From contig JAADIA010000086.1 of NCBI GenBank assembly GCA_013151555.1, forward strand, positions 1 to 24,690: a stretch of DNA of 24,690 bases, read 5' to 3'. Source of the DNA: Nitrospirota bacterium. Lineage in GTDB: Bacteria > NPL-UPA2 > JAADIA01. Shown here piece after piece: positions 16,159 through 23,892 of this stretch; positions within the stretch are counted from its first letter, which is position 1; the number at the start of each line of letters is the position of its first letter. The notes under the pieces are model-generated. The model saw nothing but the letters and a program-made list of their open reading frames with translations. It was not told the origin of the DNA and did no database searches. The translations under genes and the position numbers were made by a program.

Positions 16159-16173
16159 CCCGCCTCAGACGGG
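16159..16173. repeat. Palindrome CCCGCCTCAGACGGG carrying the rplE stop codon
   Basis: Read on the minus strand as CCCGTCTGAGGCGGG, its TGA is the stop of rplE, and the palindrome encodes the final P-V. The same element, with a perfect palindrome, ends rplV at 19452-19466. Confidence 0.7.
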
Positions 16174-16707
16174 ACGGAAAGGCATCCCCAAAAGGCGAAG
16201 AAGCTCCTTAGCTTCTTCATCACTCTTGGCTGTAGTTACCAGAGTAATATCCATTCCATGGATCAAGGGTATCTTCTCGTAGTTGATCTCAGGAAAGATT
16301 ATCTGTTCTTCAATCCCCATAGTGAAATTACCTCTGCCATCAAAAGACACCGGAGGGATACCTCTAAAGTCCCGGACACGAGGAAGAGTAACATTTACGA
16401 AGCGATCGAAGAACTCGTACATTATTTTCCCTCTCAAGGTAACCTTGCAGCCAAGAGGCATCCCCGCTCTTACCTTGAAAGCAGCTACTGACTTCCTGGC
16501 CCTGGTTACTATTGGTCTCTGGCCAGTGATAATGGATAGTTCCTCCTTAACTGCCTCCAAGAACTTAGGCTCACTTATCGCCTCCCCGAGACCAACATTA
16601 AGAACAATTTTCTCAAGTCGGGGAACCTGGAACCTATTCTTATATTTGAATTTCTCCTGCAATTGAGGAGCAATCTCCTGTTCGTGCTTATCCTTTAGTC
16701 TAGCCAT
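16165..16707 (-). CDS. rplE: 50S ribosomal protein L5 (uL5)
   Basis: The 180-residue product has [56 protein letters not shown] and the end [11 protein letters not shown]5 binds 5S rRNA and contacts the P-site tRNA. The frame extends to ATG 16731, but its AGGAG is only two bases away. GAGG stands six bases before ATG 16707, and that start gives the family N-terminus and usual length (179-180). The stop is in the palindrome 16159-16173. Confidence 0.96.
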   Translation of the reverse strand: MARLKDKHEQEIAPQLQEKFKYKNRFQVPRLEKIVLNVGLGEAISEPKFLEAVKEELSIITGQRPIVTRARKSVAAFKVRAGMPLGCKVTLRGKIMYEFFDRFVNVTLPRVRDFRGIPPVSFDGRGNFTMGIEEQIIFPEINYEKIPLIHGMDITLVTTAKSDEEAKELLRLLGMPFRPV

Positions 16708-16756
16708 TTCATCCCTCAGATATTTAGCCATTTCTCCTCACGGCTAAACGGTTACC

Positions 16757-17083
16757 TCATGCCTTCCCGATTTGCTCATTACATCTTCGACAGAATCTAA
16801 TCTTGGTCCCATTTTCCAGCTTTCTCCGCCCCGAGCGGCTACCTCGATTACACTTTTGACAGGAGAGCATTACATTGGAGATATGCAACGGAGCCTCCTG
16901 CTCAAGAATGCCTCCTTGCTGTTCAGGAGGACGAGGACGGATATGCTTCTTAACAAAATTTATCCCCTCAACGATAACTCTCTCTTTTTTAGGAAAGATT
17001 TGAAGAACCCTACCTGTCTTACCTTTATCCTTACCAGCGATAGCTATAACCATATCACCTTTTCTCACATGAAGTTTCGGCAT
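16757..17083 (-). CDS. rplX: 50S ribosomal protein L24 (uL24), zinc-ribbon form
   Basis: The 108-residue product has the KOW start (KLHVRKGDMVIAIAGKDKGKTGRVLQIFP) and INFVKKHIRP, which identify L24, a starter protein for 50S assembly. A C-terminal four-Cys site (Cys75, Cys78, Cys98, Cys101) is likely to bind zinc; such a ribbon occurs in a subset of bacterial L24 proteins. Earlier in-frame starts at 17098 and 17092 are unlikely, because GAGG lies nine bases before ATG 17083 and would overlap them. Confidence 0.96.
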   Translation of the reverse strand: MPKLHVRKGDMVIAIAGKDKGKTGRVLQIFPKKERVIVEGINFVKKHIRPRPPEQQGGILEQEAPLHISNVMLSCQKCNRGSRSGRRKLENGTKIRFCRRCNEQIGKA

Positions 17084-17108
17084 CACAATCATCCTCAATA
17101 AAAAAACC

Positions 17109-17199
17109 GGATTAAGTATTAAGTTGTAAGGATTAAGAAAAAAACTTAATTCTTAGAGCAAACGAAGTGCGCGTCTTAATCCTTAATTCTATCCTTTGT
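17109..17199. repeat. Intergenic heptad repeat element, TTAATCC family, copy 2
   Basis: 17139-17199 matches 5033-5093 in inverted orientation at 58 of 61 positions by eye. The left part, 17109-17136, has exact 7-base units GGATTAA, GTATTAA, GTTGTAA, GGATTAA. The element fills the rplN-rplX gap and reaches within a few bases of the rplN stop. Confidence 0.8.
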
Positions 17200-17203
17200 A
17201 TCC

Positions 17204-17572
17204 TTATATGACTTCCGGAGCTAAGCTAATTATTTTGGAAAAATTCTTCTCTCTAAGTTCCCTGGCTACCGGTCCGAATATTCTCGTCCCCACCGGATTT
17301 TTCTGTTCATCGATGATGACAGCACTATTATGGTCAAACTTTATATAAGAACCATCAGCGCGCCTGATCTCCTTTTTCGTCCTGACGATAACTGCTTTAA
17401 CTACATCACCCTTCTTAATCGTCCCCCCCGGCATCGCTTCCTTAACCGAGACTACTATTATATCTCCTAATCGGGCATAGCGGCGTCGACTTCCTCCCAG
17501 GACCTTAATACAGGATAAACGCCTCGCGCCTGAATTGTCAGCAACATTCAACCTCGTCTGCATCTGAATCAT
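17204..17572 (-). CDS. rplN: 50S ribosomal protein L14 (uL14)
   Basis: The 122-residue product has [33 protein letters not shown] and [25 protein letters not shown], the full L14 pattern. L14 lies at the subunit interface and contacts 16S rRNA helix 14. Its ATG overlaps the rpsQ stop as ATGA, so the pair is coupled. The stop abuts repeat copy 2. Confidence 0.97.
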   Translation of the reverse strand: MIQMQTRLNVADNSGARRLSCIKVLGGSRRRYARLGDIIVVSVKEAMPGGTIKKGDVVKAVIVRTKKEIRRADGSYIKFDHNSAVIIDEQKNPVGTRIFGPVARELREKNFSKIISLAPEVI

Positions 17573-17829
17573 CTCTTACCCTTTTCTACAATTTCTACCA
17601 GTCGCCACCTTTTTGTTTTGCTTAAGGGGCTGGTTTCCATTATCTTTACCTTGTCTCCGACCTTAGCCACATTTTTTCCATCATCTGCTTTAAATTTAGC
17701 TGTTCTTCTGATTACCCGTTTATACAAGGGGTGTTTTACCAACCTTTCCACGGTAACCACTATTGTCTTATCCATCTTATCACTGACTACCTTACCTGAG
17801 CGTATTTTCCTCTGTCCTCGTTCTTTCAC
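17569..17829 (-). CDS. rpsQ: 30S ribosomal protein S17 (uS17)
   Basis: The 86-residue OB-fold protein has [43 protein letters not shown], typical of S17, an early 16S rRNA binder. The start is GTG 17829, with GGAGG five bases upstream. It overlaps rplN by four bases. Confidence 0.96.
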   Translation of the reverse strand: MKERGQRKIRSGKVVSDKMDKTIVVTVERLVKHPLYKRVIRRTAKFKADDGKNVAKVGDKVKIMETSPLSKTKRWRLVEIVEKGKR

Positions 17830-17900
17830 TTAACCCTCCTAGAAATATAGTTACTCATATAAAATCAAAGGCCTTAAGGTTTAAAATGTTAGTTTTTTTC

Positions 17901-17928
17901 ACTTTCAACCTTAAACTTTCAACTGTCT
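17901..17928. repeat. Heptad tract (AACTTTN family) running into the 3' end of rpmC
   Basis: Units ACTTTCA, ACCTTAA, ACTTTCA and ACTGTCT are in 7-base phase. The rpmC stop (17911-17913) and its last residues Q-L-K-V are encoded by this tract. The left flank to 17833 is A/T-rich with small palindromes (AAGGCCTT, CCTTAAGG). Confidence 0.65.
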
Positions 17929-18099
17929 TTCAATGGTCTTTATCCTGGCTATCGTTCTTCTGACCACCCCAATTCTGCTGGGATTTTCCAACCTCCCGGC
18001 AGCCCGTTGGAATCTCAGGTTAAAGAGCTCTTCTCTGAAATCAGCCTCTTTCTGCTTTAATTCTTCTTTAGTCAATTGCCGCAATTCCCCGGTTTTCAT
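17911..18099 (-). CDS. rpmC: 50S ribosomal protein L29 (uL29)
   Basis: The 62-residue two-helix protein has ELRQLTKEELKQKEADFREELFNLRFQRAAGRLENPSRI, the L29 pattern (shown by the helix hairpin and the NLRFQ block). L29 lies at the tunnel exit with L23 and helps dock SRP and trigger factor. It is after rplP and before rpsQ. Its C-terminus reads through a heptad repeat that supplies the stop. Confidence 0.95.
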   Translation of the reverse strand: MKTGELRQLTKEELKQKEADFREELFNLRFQRAAGRLENPSRIGVVRRTIARIKTIERQLKV

Positions 18100-18122
18100 C
18101 TTAGGACTTTCTCCAAAAAATC

Positions 18123-18220
18123 AATCAGATACTGATTAATTTAGGTAGACAAATGATAATCAGTTATTGGTAAATGGCGATTAATGATTGACCATTAGTT
18201 GCCGGAATCAGTAATCACCA
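18123..18220. repeat. Heptad tract (ATTGGTN family), rplP-rpmC gap
   Basis: Units AAATGAT, AATCAGT, TATTGGT, AAATGGC, GATTAAT, GATTGAC and CATTAGT (18151-18199) stay in 7-base phase with A at position 2 throughout and T at position 4 in six of seven. A perfect 6-bp hairpin (AATCAG ATA CTGATT, 18123-18137) is at the left end. The 156-bp gap otherwise holds nothing recognised. Confidence 0.65.
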
Positions 18221-18255
18221 GGCCAAAATCTGGGGCCAATAAAAAGTCTTAGTTA

Positions 18256-18663
18256 TTATCTGGTAATAAATCTCGTCCTCAAAGGCAATTTATGAGCAGC
18301 TAACCGCATCGCTTCCCGGGCGAGGTCTTCCGGAATGCCTTCTAACTCGAACAAGACACAACCCGGCCTTACTACAGCCACCCAGTATTCCGGAGAACCT
18401 TTACCCTTTCCCATTCTCGTTTCCGCAGGTTTAGCCGTCACCGGTTTATCCGGGAATACTCTTATCCAGACCTTTCCTCCCCGTTTGAGATGCCGGGTAA
18501 GAGCTACCCGGGCAGCTTCTATCTGTCGACTGGTAATCCAGGAAGGCTCAAGAGCTTTAAGCCCATACTCACCGAAACTGATATGCGAGGTCCGAAAAGA
18601 TATCCCTTTCATTCTCCCTCGATGAGTCTTACGAAATTTTACCCTCTTTGGCATTAAGGGCAT
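18256..18663 (-). CDS. rplP: 50S ribosomal protein L16 (uL16)
   Basis: The 135-residue product begins [12 protein letters not shown] and has the conserved [27 protein letters not shown] block (listed here only by its ends GKVWIR and RMGKGKG). L16 lies near the A site and peptidyl-transferase centre. Its ATG follows the rpsC stop with no gap, and GGGGAG seven bases upstream favours the first Met. Confidence 0.97.
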   Translation of the reverse strand: MPLMPKRVKFRKTHRGRMKGISFRTSHISFGEYGLKALEPSWITSRQIEAARVALTRHLKRGGKVWIRVFPDKPVTAKPAETRMGKGKGSPEYWVAVVRPGCVLFELEGIPEDLAREAMRLAAHKLPLRTRFITR

Positions 18664-19317
18664 TTAACTTCTCCCCCTTTTTTTCTTTTCCTCCGGAAGA
18701 ATCTCTCCCTTAAAGATCCAAACCTTGACTCCAATCATTCCGGAGGTTGTCTTAGCTTCTGCAGTTCCATAATCTATATCAGCGCGGAGGGTATGAAGAG
18801 GAACCCTTCCCTCCCGGTACCATTCAGAACGTGACATTTCCGCTCCCGCCAAACGTCCTTTACAAGCCACCTTCACTCCCTTAACGCCTCCATCCATAGC
18901 CAGAGTCACTGCTTTCTTCATCGCTCTTCGGAAAGAGGTTCTCTTCTCCAATTGCCGGGCGAGACTCTCCGCCACTAATTGAGCATCCTTTGCCGGTTCC
19001 TTAACCTCCTGAATATTAATGAAGACTTGCTTGCTAGTCATCTCTTCCAATTCTTCCTTGAGCCGGTCCACCTCTGCTCCTCTCCGCCCAATAATGATTC
19101 CCGGACGAGCGGTAAGAAGGTTTATACTTATCCGGTCAGCAGCCCTCTCAATCCCGATGCGGGAAACCCCCGCCGAGGTTAACTTCTTCTTAATGTATCG
19201 ACGGATCCGGATATCCTCTTGAAGCAGATCCCCATAATCTTTCCCAGCATACCAGCGGGAATCCCAATTTCGGATAAATCCTAACCGAAAACCGATCGGA
19301 TGAACCTTCTGTCCCAT
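18664..19317 (-). CDS. rpsC: 30S ribosomal protein S3 (uS3)
   Basis: The 217-residue product starts [20 protein letters not shown], has a KH domain with the G-R-R-G loop ([15 protein letters not shown]), and the C-domain block [21 protein letters not shown]3 forms part of the mRNA entry helicase site in the 30S head. It is directly followed by rplP. Confidence 0.97.
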   Translation of the reverse strand: MGQKVHPIGFRLGFIRNWDSRWYAGKDYGDLLQEDIRIRRYIKKKLTSAGVSRIGIERAADRISINLLTARPGIIIGRRGAEVDRLKEELEEMTSKQVFINIQEVKEPAKDAQLVAESLARQLEKRTSFRRAMKKAVTLAMDGGVKGVKVACKGRLAGAEMSRSEWYREGRVPLHTLRADIDYGTAEAKTTSGMIGVKVWIFKGEILPEEKKKRGRS

Positions 19318-19336
19318 ACAACCCCCTTTTAAACTA

Positions 19337-19466
19337 ACTCGCTTCGCTCGTAATTGTAAATTGCAAATTGGAAATCTTAGATTGGAAATTTAAAAATAAA
19401 TCGGCTGACATTTTCAAATTTCCAATCTTCAATCTTCAATTTCCAATTCGGCCCGCCTCAGGCGGG
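19337..19466. repeat. Intergenic inverted heptad element (AAATTGN family) plus stop-codon palindrome, rplV-rpsC gap
   Basis: Left arm 19350-19391: units GTAATTG, TAAATTG, CAAATTG, GAAATCT, TAGATTG, GAAATTT. Right arm 19415-19449: CAAATTT, CCAATCT, TCAATCT, TCAATTT, CCAATTC. The arms are made of complementary words and can pair over about 35 bases around a 23-base loop. A perfect palindrome, CCCGCCTCAGGCGGG (19452-19466), follows and contains the rplV stop codon. The element fills the whole 140-bp gap. Confidence 0.8.
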
Positions 19467-19811
19467 TCGTTTCGTCTCTTCCCTCTCCCTCAGCACCACG
19501 GTAATATGGCAGGACCTTTTCAAGATGCGGGTAGCTCTTCCCATAGCCCGGGGCATAAACCTTTTTAGAGAAGGACCTACATCGACATAAGCTTTCTCGA
19601 CATAAAGCCTATCGATATTTACCTGAGGATCCTTTCCCGCATTAGCCAAAGCTGATTTTAATACCCTCTCCACCGATACCGAGGCCGCTTTCTGGGTAAA
19701 TTTGAGGATGGTTAAGGCCTTGTCCACCTGCTTGCTCCTGATGAGATCGACAACCTGCCTTACCTTGCGAGGACCCATAGGTACATACTTAGCAACTGCT
19801 TTTGCTTCCAT
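19458..19811 (-). CDS. rplV: 50S ribosomal protein L22 (uL22)
   Basis: The 117-residue product has [29 protein letters not shown] and the extended hairpin [22 protein letters not shown], typical of L22, which lines the exit tunnel. The frame opens at GTG 19817, but GAGG lies five bases before ATG 19811. The last residues (R-P-A) and the TGA stop are read from the palindrome CCCGCCTGAGGCGGG. Confidence 0.96.
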   Translation of the reverse strand: MEAKAVAKYVPMGPRKVRQVVDLIRSKQVDKALTILKFTQKAASVSVERVLKSALANAGKDPQVNIDRLYVEKAYVDVGPSLKRFMPRAMGRATRILKRSCHITVVLREREETKRPA

Positions 19812-19913
19812 AACCACCTCAGCTATATCTAACTCTAATCAAAAAATATTTAGCCATTGATCCGGCACCTTTTTCAACCTAAACCCCGGCAAACCGGAGC
19901 CTTCACTATCTTG

Positions 19914-20198
19914 TTACGTCTTAGATGCCGATTTCTCCGTATGCGCTCCATGACCTCTGAAAGTCCGCGTTGGCGCGAACTCTCCCAACTTATGGCCGAC
20001 CATATTCTCCGTCATATAAACAGGAATGAACTTCTTCCCGTTATGAACAGCCAGGGTGAAACCCACAAATTCAGGAGGAATGGTCGAATTCCGAGCCCAG
20101 GTTTTAATGGATTTCTTATCTCCGGACTGCCTTGCGGACTCGATCTTCTTAAGCAATTTGGCATCTACATAAGGCCCTTTCTTGACCGATCTACCCAT
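19914..20198 (-). CDS. rpsS: 30S ribosomal protein S19 (uS19)
   Basis: The 94-residue product starts [20 protein letters not shown] and has [23 protein letters not shown]-type and [15 protein letters not shown] blocks diagnostic of S19, which pairs with S13 in the 30S head. It is in the usual place between rplB and rplV. Confidence 0.97.
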   Translation of the reverse strand: MGRSVKKGPYVDAKLLKKIESARQSGDKKSIKTWARNSTIPPEFVGFTLAVHNGKKFIPVYMTENMVGHKLGEFAPTRTFRGHGAHTEKSASKT

Positions 20199-20249
20199 CT
20201 TTTATCTTCTCCTTAGGCAAAGTCACGAAAACCGTTCCCGCCCATATTT

Positions 20250-20285
20250 GATCTGTGTAATCTGCTTTTTAATCTGCGCAATCAA
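20250..20285. repeat. Short AATCTGTGT/AATCTGCGC word tract, rplB-rpsS gap
   Basis: The word AATCTG recurs with a period near 9 (GATCTGTGT, AATCTGCTT, then AATCTGCGC after three extra T, then AATC). The complementary word GATTACACAGATTAAATC is found just after rpoA (about 6975-6992). It is the only tract here that lacks the 7-base period. Confidence 0.5.
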
Positions 20286-20309
20286 GAACAGCACTTTTTT
20301 GTGATGTCC

Positions 20310-21128
20310 CTATTTTCTCCTCTTCACGATATATCTATCGCCAGCGGCGTTCTTTCTCCTGGTTTTATATCCTTTGGTCGGCTGTCCCCAGGGACTAACA
20401 GGATGACTTCCTCCGGAACTCTTGCCTTCACCTCCACCATGAGGGTGATCAACGGGGTTCATAGCCACTCCCCGCACCCGGGGACGCCTCCCCAGCCAAC
20501 GGGAACGTCCGGCTTTGCCTATCTGAATGCTCTCGTGTTCTAAATTCCCTATTTGTCCAATAGTAGCCTGACAACCCAAGCGAATTAATCTTACCTCTCC
20601 CGAAGGTAGTTTAACAGAAGCATATTCTTTTTCTTTTGACAGGAGTTGGGCTGCCCCTCCGGCAGTACGCACCAACTGTCCTCCCTTGCCCGGCACAAGT
20701 TCGAGGTTATGAATGAAAGTGCCTTCAGGAATACTACCCAGAGGAAGAGAATTGCCTATCTCTACTTCAGCTTTCAAACCGGAAAAAACCTCACTCCCTA
20801 CTTTCAGGCCCCGGGGAGCAATAATATATCTCTTCTCTCCATCCCGGTAACATAGGAGGGCAATCCTGCTTGATCTATTAGGATCATACTCAATGGAAAC
20901 TACTCGGGCAGGGATATCAAATTTATCCCGCTTAAAGTCGATGATCCGGTAACGACGGCTATGTCCTCCACCCCGATGCCGGGCAGTAACTCTTCCCTGA
21001 GAGTTTCTCCCCCCTTTTTTCTTCAGGGGACGAATAAGAGATTTCTGGGGACGGGTAACGGTAATTTCCTGAAAATCAGAACCCGTCATGAACCTTCTAC
21101 TGGGAGTTGTTGGTTTATATTTCTTCAC
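20310..21128 (-). CDS. rplB: 50S ribosomal protein L2 (uL2)
   Basis: The 272-residue product has the L2 start ([18 protein letters not shown]), [20 protein letters not shown], and the peptidyl-transferase-near block [16 protein letters not shown] with the conserved His. L2 is needed for subunit joining. The start is GTG 21128. Unusually, it is separated from rplW by an unrelated membrane protein gene, 55 bp upstream. Confidence 0.98.
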   Translation of the reverse strand: MKKYKPTTPSRRFMTGSDFQEITVTRPQKSLIRPLKKKGGRNSQGRVTARHRGGGHSRRYRIIDFKRDKFDIPARVVSIEYDPNRSSRIALLCYRDGEKRYIIAPRGLKVGSEVFSGLKAEVEIGNSLPLGSIPEGTFIHNLELVPGKGGQLVRTAGGAAQLLSKEKEYASVKLPSGEVRLIRLGCQATIGQIGNLEHESIQIGKAGRSRWLGRRPRVRGVAMNPVDHPHGGGEGKSSGGSHPVSPWGQPTKGYKTRRKNAAGDRYIVKRRK

Positions 21129-21183
21129 TTTTCAACCCTATCCTATGCGTTTTCGCTATTTTGTGCCTCATCGCGGAATCCTT

Positions 21184-22140
21184 TCACTCGATAAAGAATC
21201 GATCTCCTCCTTCATCTTCAGCATGGCGAAGAGCTTCCTGTGCCTTTTCAATCAAATCTTTATAGCTTGCCATCTCAGAGACATAAGAGGCTATCCCAAT
21301 ACTTAGAGTTATTCTGTTTTCCTTCACCTTCCAGGACTTCAAGTATTCTTCCAGGAGTTTCTTTACGCGTTTTGCCTGAATGGAAGCTCCGGTACCTCCC
21401 GTATGGGCCATGGTGATGGCAATTTTTCCATCTTCAATTCTTCCCACAGCATCTGCTTCCCGAATATTGTTGTCAATAATATTTACCATGCCTTCTTGAG
21501 CTTTCCTCATCGCCCGACCTTTCAACTGATCAGATTGATCAATATCTATTATAGTCAAAGAGAGAGGCGCAGAATAGCGCTTCACCTCAGCAAAAGATAT
21601 CTTCAGTTGACGGTAGAAACTTCGCGTCTCTATAACCGCTCTCCAGTCAACCGGACTAAAAAGGGATAAACAAAAAACATGCCAGAACCGCCAGGTGACT
21701 CCCAAGGCCGAGCTCAAAATGGCCGCACCGAGGGCCAGGATCAGAACTATAATCCAGATAATAACATCAGACACCTCAGAAGAAGTAGCGTTGAGCCAGA
21801 GAATCACGCTAGGCACCAGAAGGCAAAGAAAGAAAAAAGGATAGACAAGGGGAATATGAAACTCTGCCACCCTTTTATAAGACTCCCGGTTGATCATATA
21901 TTCCCACCGGAGAAGCTTAGCTGCTATTGCGCCCAGAAGGCTGAAACCGATCAGAAGCCCGATAACTACTTCTTTCAGTCCTTCCCAATGCATCCCCTGA
22001 ATCAGGATAATCACCAGAGGTGATAATAACAAAGCCGCTATTAATCCCCCCAAGAAACCCGCTATCACCAAGACAAACGGGGGAGAAAGAACAGCAAGGA
22101 TCTCATATTTCTCATTAGCTGAGATTCTCTCTTTTGCCAT
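21184..22140 (-). CDS. Polytopic membrane protein with degenerate GGDEF domain, inserted between rplW and rplB
   Basis: The 318-residue product has four or five hydrophobic segments in residues 14-160 and a C-terminal GGDEF-fold region (about 175-318). Recognisable GGDEF landmarks are I-D-I-D at 198-201, R-E-A-D-A-V-G-R-I at 227-235, L-S-I-G-I-A at 279-284, and the ending AQEALRHAEDEGGDRF. The signature itself reads E-D-G-K-I at 236-240 instead of G-G-D/E-E-F, and the F-K-x-I-N-D segment after the first Asp pair is absent. Cyclic-di-GMP synthesis is therefore unlikely; a sensory, nucleotide-binding or scaffold role remains possible. GAGGAG lies 11 bases before ATG 22140. The gene is 35 bp after rplW and 55 bp before rplB, so it should be co-transcribed with the S10 operon. 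I know of no standard gene at this position. Confidence 0.85.
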   Translation of the reverse strand: MAKERISANEKYEILAVLSPPFVLVIAGFLGGLIAALLLSPLVIILIQGMHWEGLKEVVIGLLIGFSLLGAIAAKLLRWEYMINRESYKRVAEFHIPLVYPFFFLCLLVPSVILWLNATSSEVSDVIIWIIVLILALGAAILSSALGVTWRFWHVFCLSLFSPVDWRAVIETRSFYRQLKISFAEVKRYSAPLSLTIIDIDQSDQLKGRAMRKAQEGMVNIIDNNIREADAVGRIEDGKIAITMAHTGGTGASIQAKRVKKLLEEYLKSWKVKENRITLSIGIASYVSEMASYKDLIEKAQEALRHAEDEGGDRFFIE

Positions 22141-22175
22141 TGCTTCAAACTCTCCTCAGGTAACTTACCTTCTCG

Positions 22176-22454
22176 TTAAGCCAGATCTATCTTATCCCCG
22201 GCCTTTAAAGTAACAATAGCTTTCTTCCAGTCAGGTGTCTTTCCCTGGTGAAAACGAACTCTTCTTTGTTTACCTCTCATCCTGACCGTATTTACTTTTA
22301 CCACTTTCACCTTAAACAAATCCTCAATAGCTTTCCGTACTTCTATCTTATTTGCTCTCTCATCTACAACAAAGGAATATTTATTATATTTTCCCGTTAA
22401 ATCCGTACTCTTCTCTGTAATTATCGGACTTTTTACAACAGTATGAGCATTCAT
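22176..22454 (-). CDS. rplW: 50S ribosomal protein L23 (uL23)
   Basis: The 92-residue product has VVKSPIITEKST, YSFVVDERANKIEVRKAIE and NTVRMRGKQRR, the L23 pattern. L23 is the tunnel-exit docking site for trigger factor and SRP. It follows rplD after a 97-bp gap, and is followed by the GGDEF-like membrane protein rather than rplB. Confidence 0.97.
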   Translation of the reverse strand: MNAHTVVKSPIITEKSTDLTGKYNKYSFVVDERANKIEVRKAIEDLFKVKVVKVNTVRMRGKQRRVRFHQGKTPDWKKAIVTLKAGDKIDLA

Positions 22455-22504
22455 ATCAGTTACCCGTTCAGGCTGCTACGAAACTCGTTTTAGCCTCTCA
22501 TTGA

Positions 22505-22529
22505 AGGACGGTGCTTTTGTATCCGTCCT
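22505..22529. repeat. Hairpin in the rplD-rplW gap
   Basis: AGGACGG (22505-22511) pairs with CCGTCCT (22523-22529) in a perfect 7-bp stem with an 11-base loop. There is no T-tract on the minus strand, so termination is unlikely; mRNA processing or stability is possible. ATTAGTTATTGG at 22533-22544 recalls the ATTGGTN word family. Confidence 0.4.
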
Positions 22530-22551
22530 ATATTAGTTATTGGTTTCAGCC

Positions 22552-23205
22552 TCACTTATCACTTTTATTTGTCTTGCTTTCCTTCAACAGCCCTTCCTCT
22601 AACAGGGCAAGAGCTCCTTTAGTAATAAGAAGCTTCTCATGACTTAAGACATCATAAGTATTTAAACCGAGGGGAGCTTTTAGATGAAAATTAACAATGT
22701 TACGAGAAGACTTCTTTACTTTATCGTCAGGATTGCTGAGAATTAACAGGGACTTCCTCTCCGCTTTCAGAGAGCGGAGGATAGCCATCATATCTTTGGT
22801 TTTTATTCGCTCTAATTCCAGCTTATCCAACACCGTAATCTTATCCTCTTTGAACTTCGAACTAAGAGCTGAGAGGAGAGCCAGCCTCCTCGCCTTTTTA
22901 GGAAGAGAAAAGGAATAATCCCTCGGCCTGGGCCCAAAAACGGTTGCTCCCCGACGCCAGAGAGGAGAAGTATTGGAACCGACCCGTGCTCTTCCTGTTC
23001 CTTTCTGCCGCCAAGGCTTAACTCCACTACCACTCACCTCGGAACGATTCTTTGTCTTAGCCGTCCCTCGCCGCCTGTCGGCTAAATAGTTAACCACCGC
23101 TTGATGAAGGAGAGCCTCATTGATCTTTCTTTCAAAAATTTCCTTGGATAGCTCAGTCTTACCTACAACCTCTCCTTTAACGTTACAAACATTCACCGTA
23201 GCCAT
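22552..23205 (-). CDS. rplD: 50S ribosomal protein L4 (uL4)
   Basis: The 217-residue product has the tunnel-lining loop block around GVKPWRQKGTGRARVGS and WRRGATVFGPRPRDYSF, diagnostic of L4. In E. coli L4 also represses the S10 operon at its leader. The C-terminus ends in a short Lys/Ser-rich tail (KESKTNKSDK). It lies between rplC and rplW. Confidence 0.97.
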   Translation of the reverse strand: MATVNVCNVKGEVVGKTELSKEIFERKINEALLHQAVVNYLADRRRGTAKTKNRSEVSGSGVKPWRQKGTGRARVGSNTSPLWRRGATVFGPRPRDYSFSLPKKARRLALLSALSSKFKEDKITVLDKLELERIKTKDMMAILRSLKAERKSLLILSNPDDKVKKSSRNIVNFHLKAPLGLNTYDVLSHEKLLITKGALALLEEGLLKESKTNKSDK

Positions 23206-23231
23206 CAGCCAAAATTCCTCTATAAAATAAG

Positions 23232-23287
23232 GTTAAACAACTTTAAACTTTTAACTTTCAACCTTCAACTTTTAACTTTTAACTATA
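23232..23287. repeat. Heptad tract (AACTTTN family) running into the 3' end of rplC
   Basis: From 23232 the units are GTTAAAC, AACTTTA, AACTTTT, AACTTTC, AACCTTC, AACTTTT, AACTTTT and AACTATA: eight units with no phase slip. This is the clearest tract in the window. The rplC stop (23272-23274) and its last residues I-V-K-S are encoded within it. Confidence 0.85.
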
Positions 23288-23892
23288 ATGAGGTATCCTC
23301 CGTTGCATCCCGGAACTGCGCCTTTCACTAAAAGCAGACTCTGGTCCAAATCAACCTTTATTACCCTCAGGTTCCGGCAGGTCACCTGTTCCGCCCCTAC
23401 CCTGCCGGCCATTTTCTTACCTTTAAATACCCGGGAAGGATAAGCGCTCGAGCCAATAGACCCCGGTCGCCGATGCCACTTATGAGTCCCATGGCTGGCC
23501 GGGCCACCGGCAAAACCCCATCTTTTCATAACTCCCGAGAATCCCTTCCCCTTGGAAACACCGGTAATGTTAACCAAGTCTTTCTCCTTGAAAATGTCAA
23601 CCTTAATTTCCTTCCCGGCTTCATAAACATCAATATCATCTGCCCGGAATTCCTTAAGCATCCTCTTGGGGGTAACTCCAACCTTAGCAAAATGTCCGCG
23701 CCGGGGCTTATTGACCCCATTTTCTTTCTTATCCTCAAAGCCAAGCTGGACGGCCTTATAACCGTCTTTATCCTCTGTCTTCTTCTGGACGATAGAACAA
23801 GGACCTGCCTTGATGATAGTTACCGGGATTGCCTCCCCGCTCTCGCCAAAAAGTTGAGTCATGCCAATTTTTTTACCTATTAGTCCCATCAT
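23272..23892 (-). CDS. rplC: 50S ribosomal protein L3 (uL3)
   Basis: The 206-residue product starts [15 protein letters not shown] and has the central block [30 protein letters not shown] and [11 protein letters not shown] of L3, which reaches the peptidyl-transferase centre and starts 50S assembly. Its ATG overlaps the rpsJ TGA as ATGA, so the two are coupled; no clear Shine-Dalgarno is visible. The final codons are read from a heptad repeat tract. Confidence 0.97.
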   Translation of the reverse strand: MMGLIGKKIGMTQLFGESGEAIPVTIIKAGPCSIVQKKTEDKDGYKAVQLGFEDKKENGVNKPRRGHFAKVGVTPKRMLKEFRADDIDVYEAGKEIKVDIFKEKDLVNITGVSKGKGFSGVMKRWGFAGGPASHGTHKWHRRPGSIGSSAYPSRVFKGKKMAGRVGAEQVTCRNLRVIKVDLDQSLLLVKGAVPGCNGGYLIIVKS

